Shown: positions 52,583-62,240, counted from the stretch's first letter. The stretch: DNA of 64,000 nucleotides from Fluviicola sp. (GCF_039596395.1 NZ_JBCNJT010000001.1:1647315-1711314), one strand, 5' to 3'. Translations and numbers: made by a program. Notes: generated by a model not told the origin, from the sequence alone.

Positions 52583-52801
52583 ATGTCATTTCAAGCATAT
52601 CTGGACAATATCAAATCGAAAACCGGGAAAACGGCTGAAGAACTTCAAACACTGGCTCAGGAAAAGGGATTTTTGAAGGACGGAAGATTATTGGCCGAAA
52701 TAAAAGCCGGTCAGATCGTAGACTGGCTGAAAGAAGAATATGATTTGGGCCACGGTCATGCGATGGCTATATACGCGTACTTCAAAGGAAAACGGTCATG
52801 A
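52583..52801 (+). CDS. DUF4287 protein
   Basis: 72 residues, MSFQAYLDNIKSKTGKTAEEL, then AEIKAGQIVDWLKEEYDLGHGHAMAIYAYFKG, the complete DUF4287 pattern. Small cytosolic helical proteins of unknown role, often placed beside DUF5655 or repair genes. It overlaps the next gene by four bases (ATGA), so the two are cotranslated. Confidence 0.85.
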   Translation: MSFQAYLDNIKSKTGKTAEELQTLAQEKGFLKDGRLLAEIKAGQIVDWLKEEYDLGHGHAMAIYAYFKGKRS

Positions 52802-53292
52802 GCTCAAAAGAAATCCGGATCACCAATAAACAAGCTGTAGAAACTATAGCAATCGGTGCTTCTGCCTACAATATCCTGCTAAACAGTCAGCGGTCGGAAG
52901 GCCGGTTAGCAATCATCGAAATGCTGGTACCACCCAATGCCGGTCCGGTTCCGCACGAGCATAAAGGATTCCAGGAATGTTTCTATATATTGGAAGGTGA
53001 AGTTGAAATGATTACCAAAGAAAACCGGATTCCTGCAAAACAAGGCGATCTGGTGCATATTCCCCTGGACGGACCCGTGCATTGTTTTAAAAACACCGCC
53101 TCGGTAAATGCGCGTTTACTGTGTATAGTTGCTCCTTCCGGACTGGACCTATTCTTTGAAGAAGCAGGACGGAAAATTCCTTCCGGCACGCTGCCCGATC
53201 CCATTCCGCCAACTCCGGAACAAATTGCTTTTGCCAACCAAACAGCTGAAAAGTACGGCCAGAAATTGTATCCGAAGGATTATTTGGATTAA
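52798..53292 (+). CDS. Cupin-domain protein (quercetinase-like)
   Basis: 164 residues. One cupin barrel: motif 1 PHEHKGFQECFYILEGEVEM (HEHx3..E type metal site) and motif 2 GDLVHIPLDGPVHCFKNT. The tail (ALPDPIPPTPEQIAFANQTAEKYG-like, residues about 130-160) is usual for cupins of this group, annotated as quercetin dioxygenase-like, although substrates are not known. Its start overlaps the DUF4287 stop by four bases, and the next gene begins two bases after its stop, so all three are one operon. Confidence 0.82.
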   Translation: MSSKEIRITNKQAVETIAIGASAYNILLNSQRSEGRLAIIEMLVPPNAGPVPHEHKGFQECFYILEGEVEMITKENRIPAKQGDLVHIPLDGPVHCFKNTASVNARLLCIVAPSGLDLFFEEAGRKIPSGTLPDPIPPTPEQIAFANQTAEKYGQKLYPKDYLD

Positions 53293-53294
53293 AG

Positions 53295-53939
53295 ATGAGA
53301 GCTATTCGGTTCATAGGGCTTTTTTTGCTTTTCCTGCTGGGATTTTCTAAAGTTGCAGCAGCAGACTCCATTCCGAAAAAAGGAAGAATGGCACTTCAAA
53401 TTGCTCCGCTTGCCTTACTGGATTTCAACAACGGTTCCTGTTACAAATTGGGCACTGAGATACGTTTGACAAAGAGTTTCTACGTTTCAGCGGATGGCGG
53501 CGGATATTTCCGGAATTTCAACAGCTTGAAAAACATGAAAGGCGGAAACCTCGATTTCAGGCTTAAATACCGTTTCCCGCATTCAAACTCCCTGATTTCC
53601 ATTAGCTATTTTTACAAAAAGCAATCGTTCGAATACCACGATGCTTACGTGGAAGAACCGGACATACCGATCACTGTCTACACCCGGAAAATCGTGAATT
53701 GTATCAGTCTCAATTACGAATACAAACTCGTAAATAACTATCGTGGAATAGTTGTGAGTGCTTATGCCGGCCTGGGAATTCGCTTCAGGGATGTCAAATC
53801 TTCCTTTGAAACCCATCACGATTTCGACAGGCTGGTAAAGGGCGGCGACTCACAATCCCTTTATTTGGTGCTTATTCCGGGAGAAAAAACCTGGCTCAAC
53901 TTAAATTTGGGGTTGCGGGTAGGATGCTATCTTTTCTAA
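53295..53939 (+). CDS. Exported beta-rich protein, probable small outer-membrane barrel
   Basis: 214 residues. Signal peptide (FIGLFLLFLLGFSKVAAA), then amphipathic strands (MALQIAPLALLDFNNGSCYKLGTEIRLTKSFYVSADGGGYF, LDFRLKYRF, LISISYFYKKQSF, CISLNYEYKL, LNLGLRVGCYLF) ending with Phe. This resembles DUF3575-like eight-strand barrels of Bacteroidota. It is the last gene of the DUF4287-cupin unit. Function unknown. Confidence 0.7.
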   Translation: MRAIRFIGLFLLFLLGFSKVAAADSIPKKGRMALQIAPLALLDFNNGSCYKLGTEIRLTKSFYVSADGGGYFRNFNSLKNMKGGNLDFRLKYRFPHSNSLISISYFYKKQSFEYHDAYVEEPDIPITVYTRKIVNCISLNYEYKLVNNYRGIVVSAYAGLGIRFRDVKSSFETHHDFDRLVKGGDSQSLYLVLIPGEKTWLNLNLGLRVGCYLF

Positions 53940-54001
53940 TTCCGGATGAAGAAGTTAAGATGAAATTCGCAATTTTATAAGGCAATTTGGATTGATAATT
54001 A

Positions 54002-54065
54002 ACCGCAAAGAGTCAAAGAACGCAAAAGTTTGAATTCCTCTTCGCGTCCTTCTTTTCTTTGCGGT
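54002..54065. repeat. Dispersed repeat E (CCGCAAAG...CTTTGCGG), copy 2
   Basis: ACCGCAAAGAGTCAAAGAACGCAAAAG pairs imperfectly with CTTCGCGTCCTTCTTTTCTTTGCGGT. It lies between convergent genes and may act as a terminator; copy 1 is at 47278-47344. Confidence 0.7.
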
Positions 54066-54071
54066 AAAAGG

Positions 54072-54707
54072 CTAGCTATTCGCTAGAAACGGACTTTTCC
54101 GGATATATTCCTCGCCCGAAAGCTGGTCTGCCAGGAAACAGGCCAAATCGGCGGCGCTGATCTTTTCTCCCGGACAATCTTTCAAATCGACCTTTACCGG
54201 AAAATGTTCTTCCGTCTGAATGATCCGCGGAAGCCGGACCATGGTCCAATCTGCATTGCTTCCGGCCAATAATTCATATTCGGCCTGTTTGTCTTTCGTG
54301 GTTTCCGGAAAGTTTTGGTACATCCATTCCGTTGCCATACGTGTCTGTTCATTTTTCGCATCACCGGGCGCATTCACATTCAACCCGGTTGTAACCAGGT
54401 AGCGATTGATTCCGTGTGCTTTCATTGCCCGAAGAATATTCCCGGTCGCATCACTGAAAATGGAACGTTCGCCTTTTGGCTGTCCCAGGGTACTGATTAC
54501 TGCAATGCAACCTTCCAAAAGTTTGTGGATTGCTTCATAATCGCGGGCATCTCCGCGAACAATTTCAATCAACGGGTTGTCCGTTTCAAAGGAAGAACTT
54601 GTTCGTAATAGGAGTTTAACCGGAATACTTCGACGCATTAATTCCTGAACCAGGTAAGTTCCTGATTTTCCTGTTCCGCCAATCACGGCGATTTTATCTT
54701 GTTTCAT
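54072..54707 (-). CDS. NAD(P)-binding oxidoreductase (atypical SDR/NmrA-like)
   Basis: 211 residues from the ATG at 54707; a start eight codons upstream is possible. AVIGGTGKSGTYLVQELMRR is the Rossmann GxxGxxG, VKLLLRTSS carries the Arg that favours NADP, then GDARDYEAIHKLLEGCIAVISTLG, YLVTTGLNVNAPGDAK and DWTMVRLPRI. It belongs to the NAD(P)H-binding group (YwnB/NmrA-like, biliverdin-reductase-like) lacking the SDR Tyr-x3-Lys. Substrate unknown. Stands alone. Confidence 0.85.
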   Translation of the reverse strand: MKQDKIAVIGGTGKSGTYLVQELMRRSIPVKLLLRTSSSFETDNPLIEIVRGDARDYEAIHKLLEGCIAVISTLGQPKGERSIFSDATGNILRAMKAHGINRYLVTTGLNVNAPGDAKNEQTRMATEWMYQNFPETTKDKQAEYELLAGSNADWTMVRLPRIIQTEEHFPVKVDLKDCPGEKISAADLACFLADQLSGEEYIRKSPFLANS

Positions 54708-54904
54708 GATTTTCTTATTAAATAGGTACAAAAAATTCGTTCAGCCTCTTCGAAGAAGCCGATAACCCTGGCGGGTTTTAGTAAATGCTATTTAATAAGA
54801 GATTCTAATAGCCTAAAAGTACGACTAATTATCAATTATCAAAATTTAATGATCAAGTTCTTTGATAGATTCTCCTTGATCATTGATCATTAAACACCTG
54901 ATAA
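54708..54904. other. Spacer without gene
   Basis: AT-rich. ATCAATTATCAAAATTTAATGATCAAG and CTTGATCATTGATCATTAA (54831-54895) form an imperfect inverted repeat with GATCA blocks, which may end the symporter transcript. Confidence 0.5.
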
Positions 54905-56197
54905 TTACTTGAGCGCCTTCTTCAGCGCTTCCGGATCCAGTTGTTTCTCCCAGCGAGCCACAACGATCGTTGCAACGGCATTGCCGATAAAATTTGTCAA
55001 AGCACGGCACTCCGACATGAACTTATCCACGCCGAAAATCAGGGTCATTCCTTCAATGGGTACTTTCGGGAAGACAGCCAGTGTGGCTGCCAGCGTAATA
55101 AATCCGGCACCGGAAACTCCTGCTGCTCCTTTCGAACTCAACATGGCTACCAGCAATAGTGTAAGCTGTTGGGACAAGGTTAATTCCACATTACAAGCCT
55201 GTGCAATAAACAAAGCAGCTAACGTCATGTAAATATTCGTACCATCCAGATTAAAGGAATAGCCGGTCGGTATAACCAACCCGACCACCTGGCTGGAACA
55301 CCCTGCTGCTTCGAGTTTTTTAATCACTCCGGGCAAAGCCGGTTCCGAAGAACTGGTTCCGAAAACCAGGAAAATCTCCTCTTTGATATACCGGATTAGT
55401 TTGAAAATACTGAAACCATTGTAACGGGCGACCAGGCCCAATACTACAATGACGAAAAATGCCGACGTTCCATAAAAAGTCAAAACGAGTTCTCCCAGTT
55501 TATTCAAACTTTGAATTCCTGTTTTTCCGACCGTAAATGCCATAGCACCGAATGCTCCGATGGGCGCGACTTTCATCAGGATTTCCACGATTTTAAAGAT
55601 CGGATAAGTCAAAGCCTGGAAGAAATCGATTACCGGCTTGCTCTTTTCAGCTGTTAAAGACAACCCGATTCCGAACATAATGGCCACAAACAACACCTGC
55701 AGGATATTATCTCCGGTCAGTGCACTCATGAAAGTTTTCGGGATAATGTCCAAAATAAATTGTGTGAATGAGTGTTCATGCGCGGAAGCCTGGTAACCGC
55801 TGAGTTTGGCCGCCTCTTCACTGGTTTTTGCCACCGAAGAAGGATCGAAATTAAACCCGTCTCCCGGACGAAGCAGGTTACTGACTACCATCCCTATAAT
55901 CAGCGCCAGCGTGGAGAAAGTAATAAAATAAATAAACGCTTTCCCGGTAACCCTTCCCACTTTTTTCAAATCGTTCATGGAAGCGATTCCAACGGTTATA
56001 GTTATGAAAATAACCGGCGCAATGATCATCTTAATCAAGCTGATAAAACCATCGGCAAGCGGCTGCATTTTCTTTCCGAGATCCGGGTTAAAATGTCCAA
56101 GCAAAATACCGATTACAATTGCAACAATTACCTGAAAATACAAGGCTCTGTACCACGGTTTCGGTTTTGCGGGTTTCGCGTTCAAATCAACTTCCAT
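54905..56197 (-). CDS. Dicarboxylate/amino acid:cation symporter (DctA/GltP family)
   Basis: 430 residues from the ATG at 56197; a TTG in frame at 56248 overlaps the preceding gene and is less likely. Family motifs: [18 protein letters not shown], the serine-rich hairpin [44 protein letters not shown] (TM7 NMDGT equivalent, binding Na+ and substrate), and [20 protein letters not shown] (second hairpin) with [27 protein letters not shown]. It imports C4-dicarboxylates or glutamate/aspartate with Na+ or H+. The MFS gene lies 40 bases upstream on the same strand and is likely cotranscribed. Confidence 0.92.
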   Translation of the reverse strand: MEVDLNAKPAKPKPWYRALYFQVIVAIVIGILLGHFNPDLGKKMQPLADGFISLIKMIIAPVIFITITVGIASMNDLKKVGRVTGKAFIYFITFSTLALIIGMVVSNLLRPGDGFNFDPSSVAKTSEEAAKLSGYQASAHEHSFTQFILDIIPKTFMSALTGDNILQVLFVAIMFGIGLSLTAEKSKPVIDFFQALTYPIFKIVEILMKVAPIGAFGAMAFTVGKTGIQSLNKLGELVLTFYGTSAFFVIVVLGLVARYNGFSIFKLIRYIKEEIFLVFGTSSSEPALPGVIKKLEAAGCSSQVVGLVIPTGYSFNLDGTNIYMTLAALFIAQACNVELTLSQQLTLLLVAMLSSKGAAGVSGAGFITLAATLAVFPKVPIEGMTLIFGVDKFMSECRALTNFIGNAVATIVVARWEKQLDPEALKKALK

Positions 56198-56237
56198 CGA
56201 AGAATTTCTTTTAGAGAATAATGCCTGAAGATATAAA

Positions 56238-57527
56238 TTATTGGTCAATTAAGCCCTTATCCTGGTAGGAATCGACTTCCACAAAGTCCAAATCCCTTCC
56301 GTGGGTCTCCGGAATACTCCAAGTACTGTAAATTCCGATGGCGAAAGCAATAAAACCAACAATTCCGGCAGCAACCAAAACGGCATAGCCCGCTCCTGTC
56401 AGCGATTCAAACCCGATGGTCATCAAAATTACCGTTCCGCGCACCATATTCGGGATGGTTGTAGCGGCAGTAGAACGGATATTCGTTCCGAATTGCTCTG
56501 CTCCTATCGTTACGAACATGGCCCAGTAACCTGTCCCGAATCCAAACCAGCAACACATGAAATAATACATGCCGGCAGAATGAATGGTACCGGAAAGAAT
56601 CCAAACAACACTGATCAGCGTAAAAGCCATCATCCAAAGAATCGATTTGCGGCGCGATTTTAGCCAATGGCTCAATACTCCACTGAAAATATCACCCGCT
56701 GAAATCCCGATATAGCCCCACATGATCGCGTCACCCGGATTGATCCCTTCTTTGATACCCAAAGCTTCTCCGAAAACATTCCCGAACATAGCCAGGATCC
56801 CGATACAAAACCAGGTAGGAAGTCCGATTCCTATGCAACGGATATATCTCCAGAAGCGGTTCCAGTTCGTAAAGAACATCAGGAAATTTCCACGGCTCAC
56901 TTCCCGTTTCTTTGTTTCATTGAAAATCCCGGATTCCAATACCCCGATTCGCAGTAAAAGCAAACCGATTCCCATGCCGCCACCGATAAAATAAGCGATG
57001 TTCCAATCGGGGGTCAATTTAACGGTCAGATTCGCTACCACAGCTCCCGAAAGGCCAATTCCTGCCACCAGCGAAGTTCCCAACGCACGCAATTCTTTGG
57101 GCAAAACTTCGGAAACCAGCGTAATTCCTGCTCCCAACTCTCCGGCCAACCCGATTCCTGCAATGAAGCGCAAAGCCACATACAAATACGTCAGGTTTTC
57201 TTTATCATTGGGGAAATAAGGCAGGAATCCGCACATCACATTCGCCAGGGAATACATTACTATGGATCCGAAAAGCACCGACAATCGTCCTTTCTTGTCG
57301 CCAAGAATTCCCCACACAATTCCGCCTAAAAGCAAACCACCCATTTGCCAGTTCACGATCAGCGTTCCGACATGCGTAATTTCTTTTTCATCAAAACCAA
57401 GGCCTTGCAAACTGGGAACGCGAACAATTCCAAAGAGAAGCAGATCGTAAATGTCTACGAAGTAGCCAAGCGCCGCAACAATTACCGGCAAAGACCACAA
57501 AGGTTTGTAAGAAGTAATTTTTTCCAA
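56238..57527 (-). CDS. MFS transporter (metabolite:H+ symporter type)
   Basis: 429 residues, about twelve membrane spans. [33 protein letters not shown] is the loop 2-3 motif of the family, [44 protein letters not shown] matches the sugar-porter/metabolite:H+ symporter branch, and the second half has [13 protein letters not shown]. Substrate not predictable; the neighbour DctA-type symporter suggests organic acids. The start is TTG at 57527, because the next in-frame ATG would remove the first membrane span. Likely operon with the symporter. Confidence 0.88.
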   Translation of the reverse strand: MEKITSYKPLWSLPVIVAALGYFVDIYDLLLFGIVRVPSLQGLGFDEKEITHVGTLIVNWQMGGLLLGGIVWGILGDKKGRLSVLFGSIVMYSLANVMCGFLPYFPNDKENLTYLYVALRFIAGIGLAGELGAGITLVSEVLPKELRALGTSLVAGIGLSGAVVANLTVKLTPDWNIAYFIGGGMGIGLLLLRIGVLESGIFNETKKREVSRGNFLMFFTNWNRFWRYIRCIGIGLPTWFCIGILAMFGNVFGEALGIKEGINPGDAIMWGYIGISAGDIFSGVLSHWLKSRRKSILWMMAFTLISVVWILSGTIHSAGMYYFMCCWFGFGTGYWAMFVTIGAEQFGTNIRSTAATTIPNMVRGTVILMTIGFESLTGAGYAVLVAAGIVGFIAFAIGIYSTWSIPETHGRDLDFVEVDSYQDKGLIDQ

Positions 57528-57558
57528 AGTAGTTTGTTTAAGTCTAAAGTAATCATTG

Positions 57559-57650
57559 AAAAGGTAACTTCGACTCCGCTCAGTTACCTTTTTTCAACAA
57601 ATCAAGTGTCGAAGTGGATGAGCTTCGATCATCGAGCGGAGTCGAGATGC
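57559..57650. repeat. Dispersed repeat D, copy 2, with hairpin
   Basis: AAAAGGTAAC (57559-) pairs with GTTACCTTTTTT (to 57594) around CTTCGACTCCGCTCA; CGACTCCGCT recurs inverted as AGCGGAGTCG at 57635-57644. The spacer is between divergent genes, so the hairpin is unlikely to be a plain terminator. Copy 1 is at 45234-45306. Confidence 0.7.
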
Positions 57651-57691
57651 CGAAGCCCTGGTTATCCATCAGGAATTTGTAATTTTACCAA

Positions 57692-58729
57692 ATGACTTCC
57701 GACGAAAAATACATGCTTCGTGCTTTGCAGCTGGCAAAACTGGCCGGTGTCGCAACGAAAACCAATCCGATGGTTGGAGCGGTGATTGTGCTCGATGATC
57801 AGATTATTGGCGAAGGATACCATCAAAAATACGGAGAAGCGCATGCAGAGGTGAATGCAGTCAATTCCGTTAAAGACCAATCGGTGTTGAAAGAAGCTAC
57901 GATTTACGTCACGCTGGAACCTTGCTCCCATTTCGGAAAAACGCCACCGTGCGCAGATTTGCTGATCCGGCATGCGTTCAAACGCGTAGTAATTGCTCAA
58001 ATCGATCCGTTCTCAGAAGTTTCCGGAAGAGGGATTGAAAAACTAAGAAACGCGGGAATACAGGTTGATTGCGGAATCCTGGAAAAAGAAGCACGCGAAT
58101 TGAACAAGCGGTTCATTACCTTTCACACTAAAAAACGCCCTTACATTACCTTAAAATGGGCTCAAACGGTAGATGGTTTCATGGATTTAGACCGTTCTGA
58201 AAATCCGGAAACCGGAATCAACTGGATTTCCCAACCCGAAACGCAAGTCATTACACACCAACTGCGCTGTACCGAACAAGCTATTTTAGTGGGTTGGCGA
58301 ACCATTCAAAACGATAATCCGTCGCTCACCACACGCGCTTTCAATGGACCAAATCCGCTCAGAATCGTAATCGACCCCCATTTACAGGCCCCGAAAAACG
58401 CAACTGTTTTCACCGACGGAATGCCAACTTGGGTATTTAATCTTCAGGAAGAACATCAAATAAACGAAGTTCGCTACATCAGGATGGACGATCTCAGTCC
58501 GGAATCCGTACTTGAAAAATTATACCTGCAAAATATCAATGCTGTTCTTATTGAAGGCGGAGGAAACACACTCACACGTTTCATCGGATCCCATGTATGG
58601 GACGAAGCATTGGTAATCACGGGTAGAAATGAATTCAAAACAGGGTTGCGGGCTCCTGTTCTTTGCAAAACTCCTGTAAAATCGGTTGTATTCGGAAAAG
58701 ATACCCTGAATTATTTTCGGAATTTTTGA
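57692..58729 (+). CDS. ribD: Bifunctional riboflavin biosynthesis deaminase/reductase
   Basis: 345 residues. The N-terminal deaminase has the zinc site HAEVNAV (His51, Glu53) and PCSHFGKTPPC (Cys78, Cys87), and the start of the reductase part reads KRPYITLKWAQTVDGFMD. ILVGWRTIQNDNPSLTTR and VLIEGGGNTLTRFI complete the reductase. It carries out the second and third steps of riboflavin synthesis: deamination of the pyrimidine and reduction of the ribose side chain with NADPH. Monocistronic here; the other rib genes are not in the window, which is normal in Bacteroidota. Confidence 0.95.
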   Translation: MTSDEKYMLRALQLAKLAGVATKTNPMVGAVIVLDDQIIGEGYHQKYGEAHAEVNAVNSVKDQSVLKEATIYVTLEPCSHFGKTPPCADLLIRHAFKRVVIAQIDPFSEVSGRGIEKLRNAGIQVDCGILEKEARELNKRFITFHTKKRPYITLKWAQTVDGFMDLDRSENPETGINWISQPETQVITHQLRCTEQAILVGWRTIQNDNPSLTTRAFNGPNPLRIVIDPHLQAPKNATVFTDGMPTWVFNLQEEHQINEVRYIRMDDLSPESVLEKLYLQNINAVLIEGGGNTLTRFIGSHVWDEALVITGRNEFKTGLRAPVLCKTPVKSVVFGKDTLNYFRNF

Positions 58730-58814
58730 AGCTAAACTCCCCGAATTTTCTATTTTTAGTTCGCTGTAGAGAATCTGCCACATAATCAGATTTAACACAC
58801 TGAAATTAAAGAAG

Positions 58815-59672
58815 ATGAAAATTTACCCTATTGAAACAGGTACCTTTAAACTGGACGGAGGAGCCATGTTCGGAGTAGTGCCGAAAAGCCTTTGGTCAAA
58901 AACAAATCCGGCAGACGAAAACAATTTATGCACCTGGTCCATGCGCTGCCTTTTGATTGAGGACGGAAACCGGTTAATTTTGATCGACACCGGAATTGGC
59001 GATAAGCAAACGGAAAAGTTCTTTTCGCACTATTACCTGGCAGATACGAAAACCCTGGAACAAAGCCTGAACAAACTCGGATTCGGACTGGACCAGATCA
59101 CGGATGTGTTTCTTTCACATCTGCATTTCGATCATTGCGGCGGAGCGGTTAAATGGAACTCAGATCGCACCAAACTGGAAACAGTTTTCAAAAATGCAAC
59201 TTACTGGAGTACGGAAAACCATTGGAAATGGGCAACAGAACCCAATGCACGCGAAAAAGCCTCTTTTCTAAGTGAAAATATCCTGCCATTGCAGGAAAGC
59301 GGTCAATTAAAATTCGTGGAACGCACCGGTGATTATACCAAATCGGTCTTCAATAATTTCGATGTACTATTCGTTGACGGACATACGGAAAGCATGATGA
59401 TCCCACACATTCACTACCAGGACAAAACCCTGGTTTTCATGGCAGACCTATTGCCCAGCACCGGGCACATTCCCCTGCCCTATGTGATGGGTTATGATAC
59501 GCGGCCTTTGATTACGTTGGGAGAAAAAGGTCGTTTCCTGGATAATGCCGCTAACCGCGAGTTTGTGTTGTTTTTGGAACACGACAGCGTGAATGAGTGC
59601 TGCACCGTAGAACAGACAGAAAAAGGAGTCCGTTTAAAAGATCGTATGACTTTTTCATCCATATTTGGATAA
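58815..59672 (+). CDS. MBL-fold metallo-hydrolase
   Basis: 285 residues. The metal-binding motif HLHFDHCGG (His102, His104, Asp106, His107) is complete, with later VDGHTESMMIP and FMADLLPSTGH providing the further His/Asp ligands of the dinuclear site. LIDTGIGDKQTEKFFSHYYL resembles the quorum-quenching lactonase/AttM-like and general MBL hydrolase branch. No signal peptide. Substrate unknown. Follows ribD by 85 bases and precedes the HU/SPOR gene by 29 bases. Confidence 0.88.
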   Translation: MKIYPIETGTFKLDGGAMFGVVPKSLWSKTNPADENNLCTWSMRCLLIEDGNRLILIDTGIGDKQTEKFFSHYYLADTKTLEQSLNKLGFGLDQITDVFLSHLHFDHCGGAVKWNSDRTKLETVFKNATYWSTENHWKWATEPNAREKASFLSENILPLQESGQLKFVERTGDYTKSVFNNFDVLFVDGHTESMMIPHIHYQDKTLVFMADLLPSTGHIPLPYVMGYDTRPLITLGEKGRFLDNAANREFVLFLEHDSVNECCTVEQTEKGVRLKDRMTFSSIFG

Positions 59673-59701
59673 AAGTGTAAATTAGAACAAAACTTCGTAC
59701 C

Positions 59702-61060
59702 ATGAACAATTACTTACTGCAACTATTAAGAGAGGTCAAAACACTGATTATTCCGGGGCTTGGCGCGCTTACCGTCACCAACGAAGCTACCGGCGAGATC
59801 TTGTTTATGCCTTATTTGAAGTTTGACGACGGTACACTAGCCAACCACATTGCCGAAAAAGAAAAAATCGAAAAGAACGAGGCCTCGAACATGATTTCCA
59901 GGTTTGTTCGTGAAGTTACAGCGGAGCTGGATAAAGGAAATTCCTACGACATGTACCAATTCGGTCGCTTTGTGAAAGTGGACGGAGAAATTGCATTCGA
60001 AGCGTGGTCTTCTGCTGCTACAGAACAAAAGCCGGCTGAGGCTCCGAAACAGGAAGCAGTGGTTGAAAAGCCCGTTACACCAGCAGTTGAACCGGTAAAA
60101 CCGGAACCAAAAGTGGAAATTCCTCCGGTAGTCGAAGAAACCAAAAAAACAGAAACAGCCCTTCCGAAGGCAGAAGAACCGAAGAATCAGGAAATCATTC
60201 CTCCGGTAGTTGAAACACCGGCAAATCCGGTTAAAGAAGAACCGAAAAAGCCGATCGAAACTACTCCAAAAGCCGAGCAACCGAAAGTGGAGAAAATCGT
60301 TCCTCCTGTAGTTGAAACACCAAAGAAAGAAGAACCTAAAAAAGAGCCTGTAAAACCGGCTGCAAAAAAAGACCCGGTGAAAGAACCGAAAGCTCCGAAA
60401 GAAAAAAAGAAGACTTCTGTATTCGCTTATATCTTATGGGGATTCCTGGTACTAATACTGGGAGCCGGAACTTTCATTGCTATCCAATTTGATAGTTTGA
60501 AAAAAGACTTCCCGATTTTGGCAGATCTTGCAGGTGAAAACGACGATGTAGCCAAAGGAAGCGAAGATGTGAAACAATTGGAGGAAGATGCAGATGCAAA
60601 TGCGGATTCCGGCACTGAGGCAGAACCCATTCCTGAAGACCAGGTCCAGATTGTGGAAGACCAGCTTCCGGCTGAGAAACCGGTTAAAGAACCGAAGAAA
60701 ACCGTGACACTTGCTCCTAAGAAGGAAACACCGGCCCCAAAACCGACTCCGAAACCAAAGGTTGAAGTAACGGTAAATAAAAAACCGGTGAGCAAACCAA
60801 AACCTCAAAACACAGGTTCTACAGCCAGCTTTGACGGTTCGAAACACTTCCACATTATCGCAGGTTCGTTCGGTTCTGAAGCAAATGCCAACCGGTTAGC
60901 TGCAAAACTTCAATCCAAAGGCTTTGCGGAAGCTTCCGTTACCATGAACAGCGGCATGTACCGCGTTAGCGTAAAAGGATTTGCAACTTTGAATGAAGCA
61001 ACTGCCGAAGCGGCAAACATTCAGGGGTCTGTGCCGGGTGCATGGGTATTGAAAATGTAA
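59702..61060 (+). CDS. Membrane protein with HU-CCDC81 and SPOR domains
   Basis: 452 residues. Residues 1-102 are the CCDC81-like HU domain of Bacteroidota (YLLQLLREVKTLIIPGLGALTV, PYLKFDDGTLANHIAEKE, MYQFGRFVKVDGEIAF). A Pro/Glu/Lys-rich linker follows at 105-237, with IPPVVE-type segments about 30 residues apart (139-, 166-, 199-). One TM span is at 240-262, a second acidic then Pro-rich linker at 265-375, and a SPOR domain at about 380-452 (KHFHIIAGSFGSEANANRLAAKLQSKGF). SPOR binds denuded septal peptidoglycan, so the protein probably links the cytoplasm (HU side) to the division site. Confidence 0.92.
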   Translation: MNNYLLQLLREVKTLIIPGLGALTVTNEATGEILFMPYLKFDDGTLANHIAEKEKIEKNEASNMISRFVREVTAELDKGNSYDMYQFGRFVKVDGEIAFEAWSSAATEQKPAEAPKQEAVVEKPVTPAVEPVKPEPKVEIPPVVEETKKTETALPKAEEPKNQEIIPPVVETPANPVKEEPKKPIETTPKAEQPKVEKIVPPVVETPKKEEPKKEPVKPAAKKDPVKEPKAPKEKKKTSVFAYILWGFLVLILGAGTFIAIQFDSLKKDFPILADLAGENDDVAKGSEDVKQLEEDADANADSGTEAEPIPEDQVQIVEDQLPAEKPVKEPKKTVTLAPKKETPAPKPTPKPKVEVTVNKKPVSKPKPQNTGSTASFDGSKHFHIIAGSFGSEANANRLAAKLQSKGFAEASVTMNSGMYRVSVKGFATLNEATAEAANIQGSVPGAWVLKM

Positions 61061-61073
61061 AACAGAAATTCAT

Positions 61074-61111
61074 AAACAAACAAGGGGCGATTGATCGCCC
61101 CTTGTTTGTTT
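61074..61111. terminator. 38-base perfect palindrome, bidirectional terminator
   Basis: AAACAAACAAGGGGCGAT-TG-ATCGCCCCTTGTTTGTTT, between the convergent HU/SPOR and gap genes (14 bases after one stop, 22 before the other). Confidence 0.92.
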
Positions 61112-61133
61112 ACAATGGTTATAAAAATATTGT

Positions 61134-62138
61134 TTACCCAATTTTCAACACCAAATCAATCAAGCGGTTTGAAAAACCCGCTTCATTATCATACCATCCG
61201 ACAACTTTCACCATATTCCCGATTACGGAAGTCAATTCACTGTCAAAAATGCAGGAATTCGGATCTCCCAGGATATCTACGGAAACAATCGGGTCATTCG
61301 TGTAACGCAGAATTCCTTTCAGGTGTGTATTCGAGGCTTCCAGGAAAGCAGCATTGATTTGTTCCACTGTCGGAGGATTTTTGCGGACAATCACCGTCAG
61401 ATCCGTCAACGAACCATCCGGAACGGGAACACGCATGCCGCATCCTCCCATCTTCCCCTCCAATTCCGGGAAAATACGCGTAATTGCTTTTGCGGCCCCG
61501 GTTGATGTAGGTACAATACTCTGTGCCGCGGCTCTTGCTCTTCGCAGATCTTTATGCGGACTGTCGTGCAAACGCTGATCGGTCGTGTAACTGTGGATCG
61601 TGGTAATATATGCTTCTTCGATCTCACAAAATTCTTTCAGCACAGCCACCATCGGGGCAACTGAATTGGTGGTGCAGGAAGCATTACTGATAATAGTATG
61701 TTCTTCCGTTATCAGATGATCATTTACACCCAGAACAACTGTCAACACATCCTCTCCAACAGATGGAGCGCTCAAAATAACGCGTTTCGCTCCTGATTTC
61801 AAATGTTGCCCGGCTGCTTCTGATGTCAGGAACAATCCGGTAGATTCAATCACCACATCTACTCCCAAATCTCCCCATGGAATTTCTCCCGGGGTTTTGT
61901 ATTGCAAAAAGGATATCTTCTGAGTTTTGTTATAGATCAGTTCGTTACCGTTTATCTCCAAATCATCGTGCATACGTCCGTGAACGGAATCATACTTTAA
62001 TAAATGGACCAATGTTCCGATCGGGGCCAGATCGTTGACCGCTACCAATTCAATTTGCGGGTTTGCCAAAGCCAGTCTGCTGAAATAACGTCCTATTCTT
62101 CCGAATCCGTTAACGCCTACTTTAATGCGTTTTTCCAT
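61134..62138 (-). CDS. gap: Glyceraldehyde-3-phosphate dehydrogenase, type I
   Basis: 334 residues. NAD fold VGVNGFGRIGR at 7-17, AVNDLAP with Asp36 favouring NAD+, the active-site SNASCTTNSVAPM with Cys155, the catalytic His in ITTIHSYTTDQ, and GCGMRVPVPDGSLTDLTV. It oxidises glyceraldehyde-3-phosphate to 1,3-bisphosphoglycerate in glycolysis, or works in reverse in gluconeogenesis. Bacteroidota often have two gap genes; which paralogue this is cannot be told. It has its own -7 element and ends at a bidirectional terminator. Confidence 0.95.
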   Translation of the reverse strand: MEKRIKVGVNGFGRIGRYFSRLALANPQIELVAVNDLAPIGTLVHLLKYDSVHGRMHDDLEINGNELIYNKTQKISFLQYKTPGEIPWGDLGVDVVIESTGLFLTSEAAGQHLKSGAKRVILSAPSVGEDVLTVVLGVNDHLITEEHTIISNASCTTNSVAPMVAVLKEFCEIEEAYITTIHSYTTDQRLHDSPHKDLRRARAAAQSIVPTSTGAAKAITRIFPELEGKMGGCGMRVPVPDGSLTDLTVIVRKNPPTVEQINAAFLEASNTHLKGILRYTNDPIVSVDILGDPNSCIFDSELTSVIGNMVKVVGWYDNEAGFSNRLIDLVLKIG

Positions 62139-62189
62139 CTGTAACTACTGTAATATTTAATACTCTGTTTGCATCATTTCTGAATCCTG

Positions 62190-62197
62190 CAAAATTA
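62190..62197 (-). promoter_or_regulatory. Candidate -7 element of gap
   Basis: Minus-strand TAATTTTG (TAnnTTTG), 52 bases before the ATG at 62138; it directly follows the terminator of the upstream gene. Confidence 0.4.
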
Positions 62198-62227
62198 AAA
62201 AAGGCCCTGTTTTCACAGAGCCTTTTA
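62197..62227 (-). terminator. Terminator of the T9SS type B gene
   Basis: On the minus strand: AAAAGGCTCTGT, four-base loop, ACAGGGCCTTTTTT; 14 bases after the stop at 62241. Confidence 0.85.
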
Positions 62228-62240
62228 ACATCATTTATTT

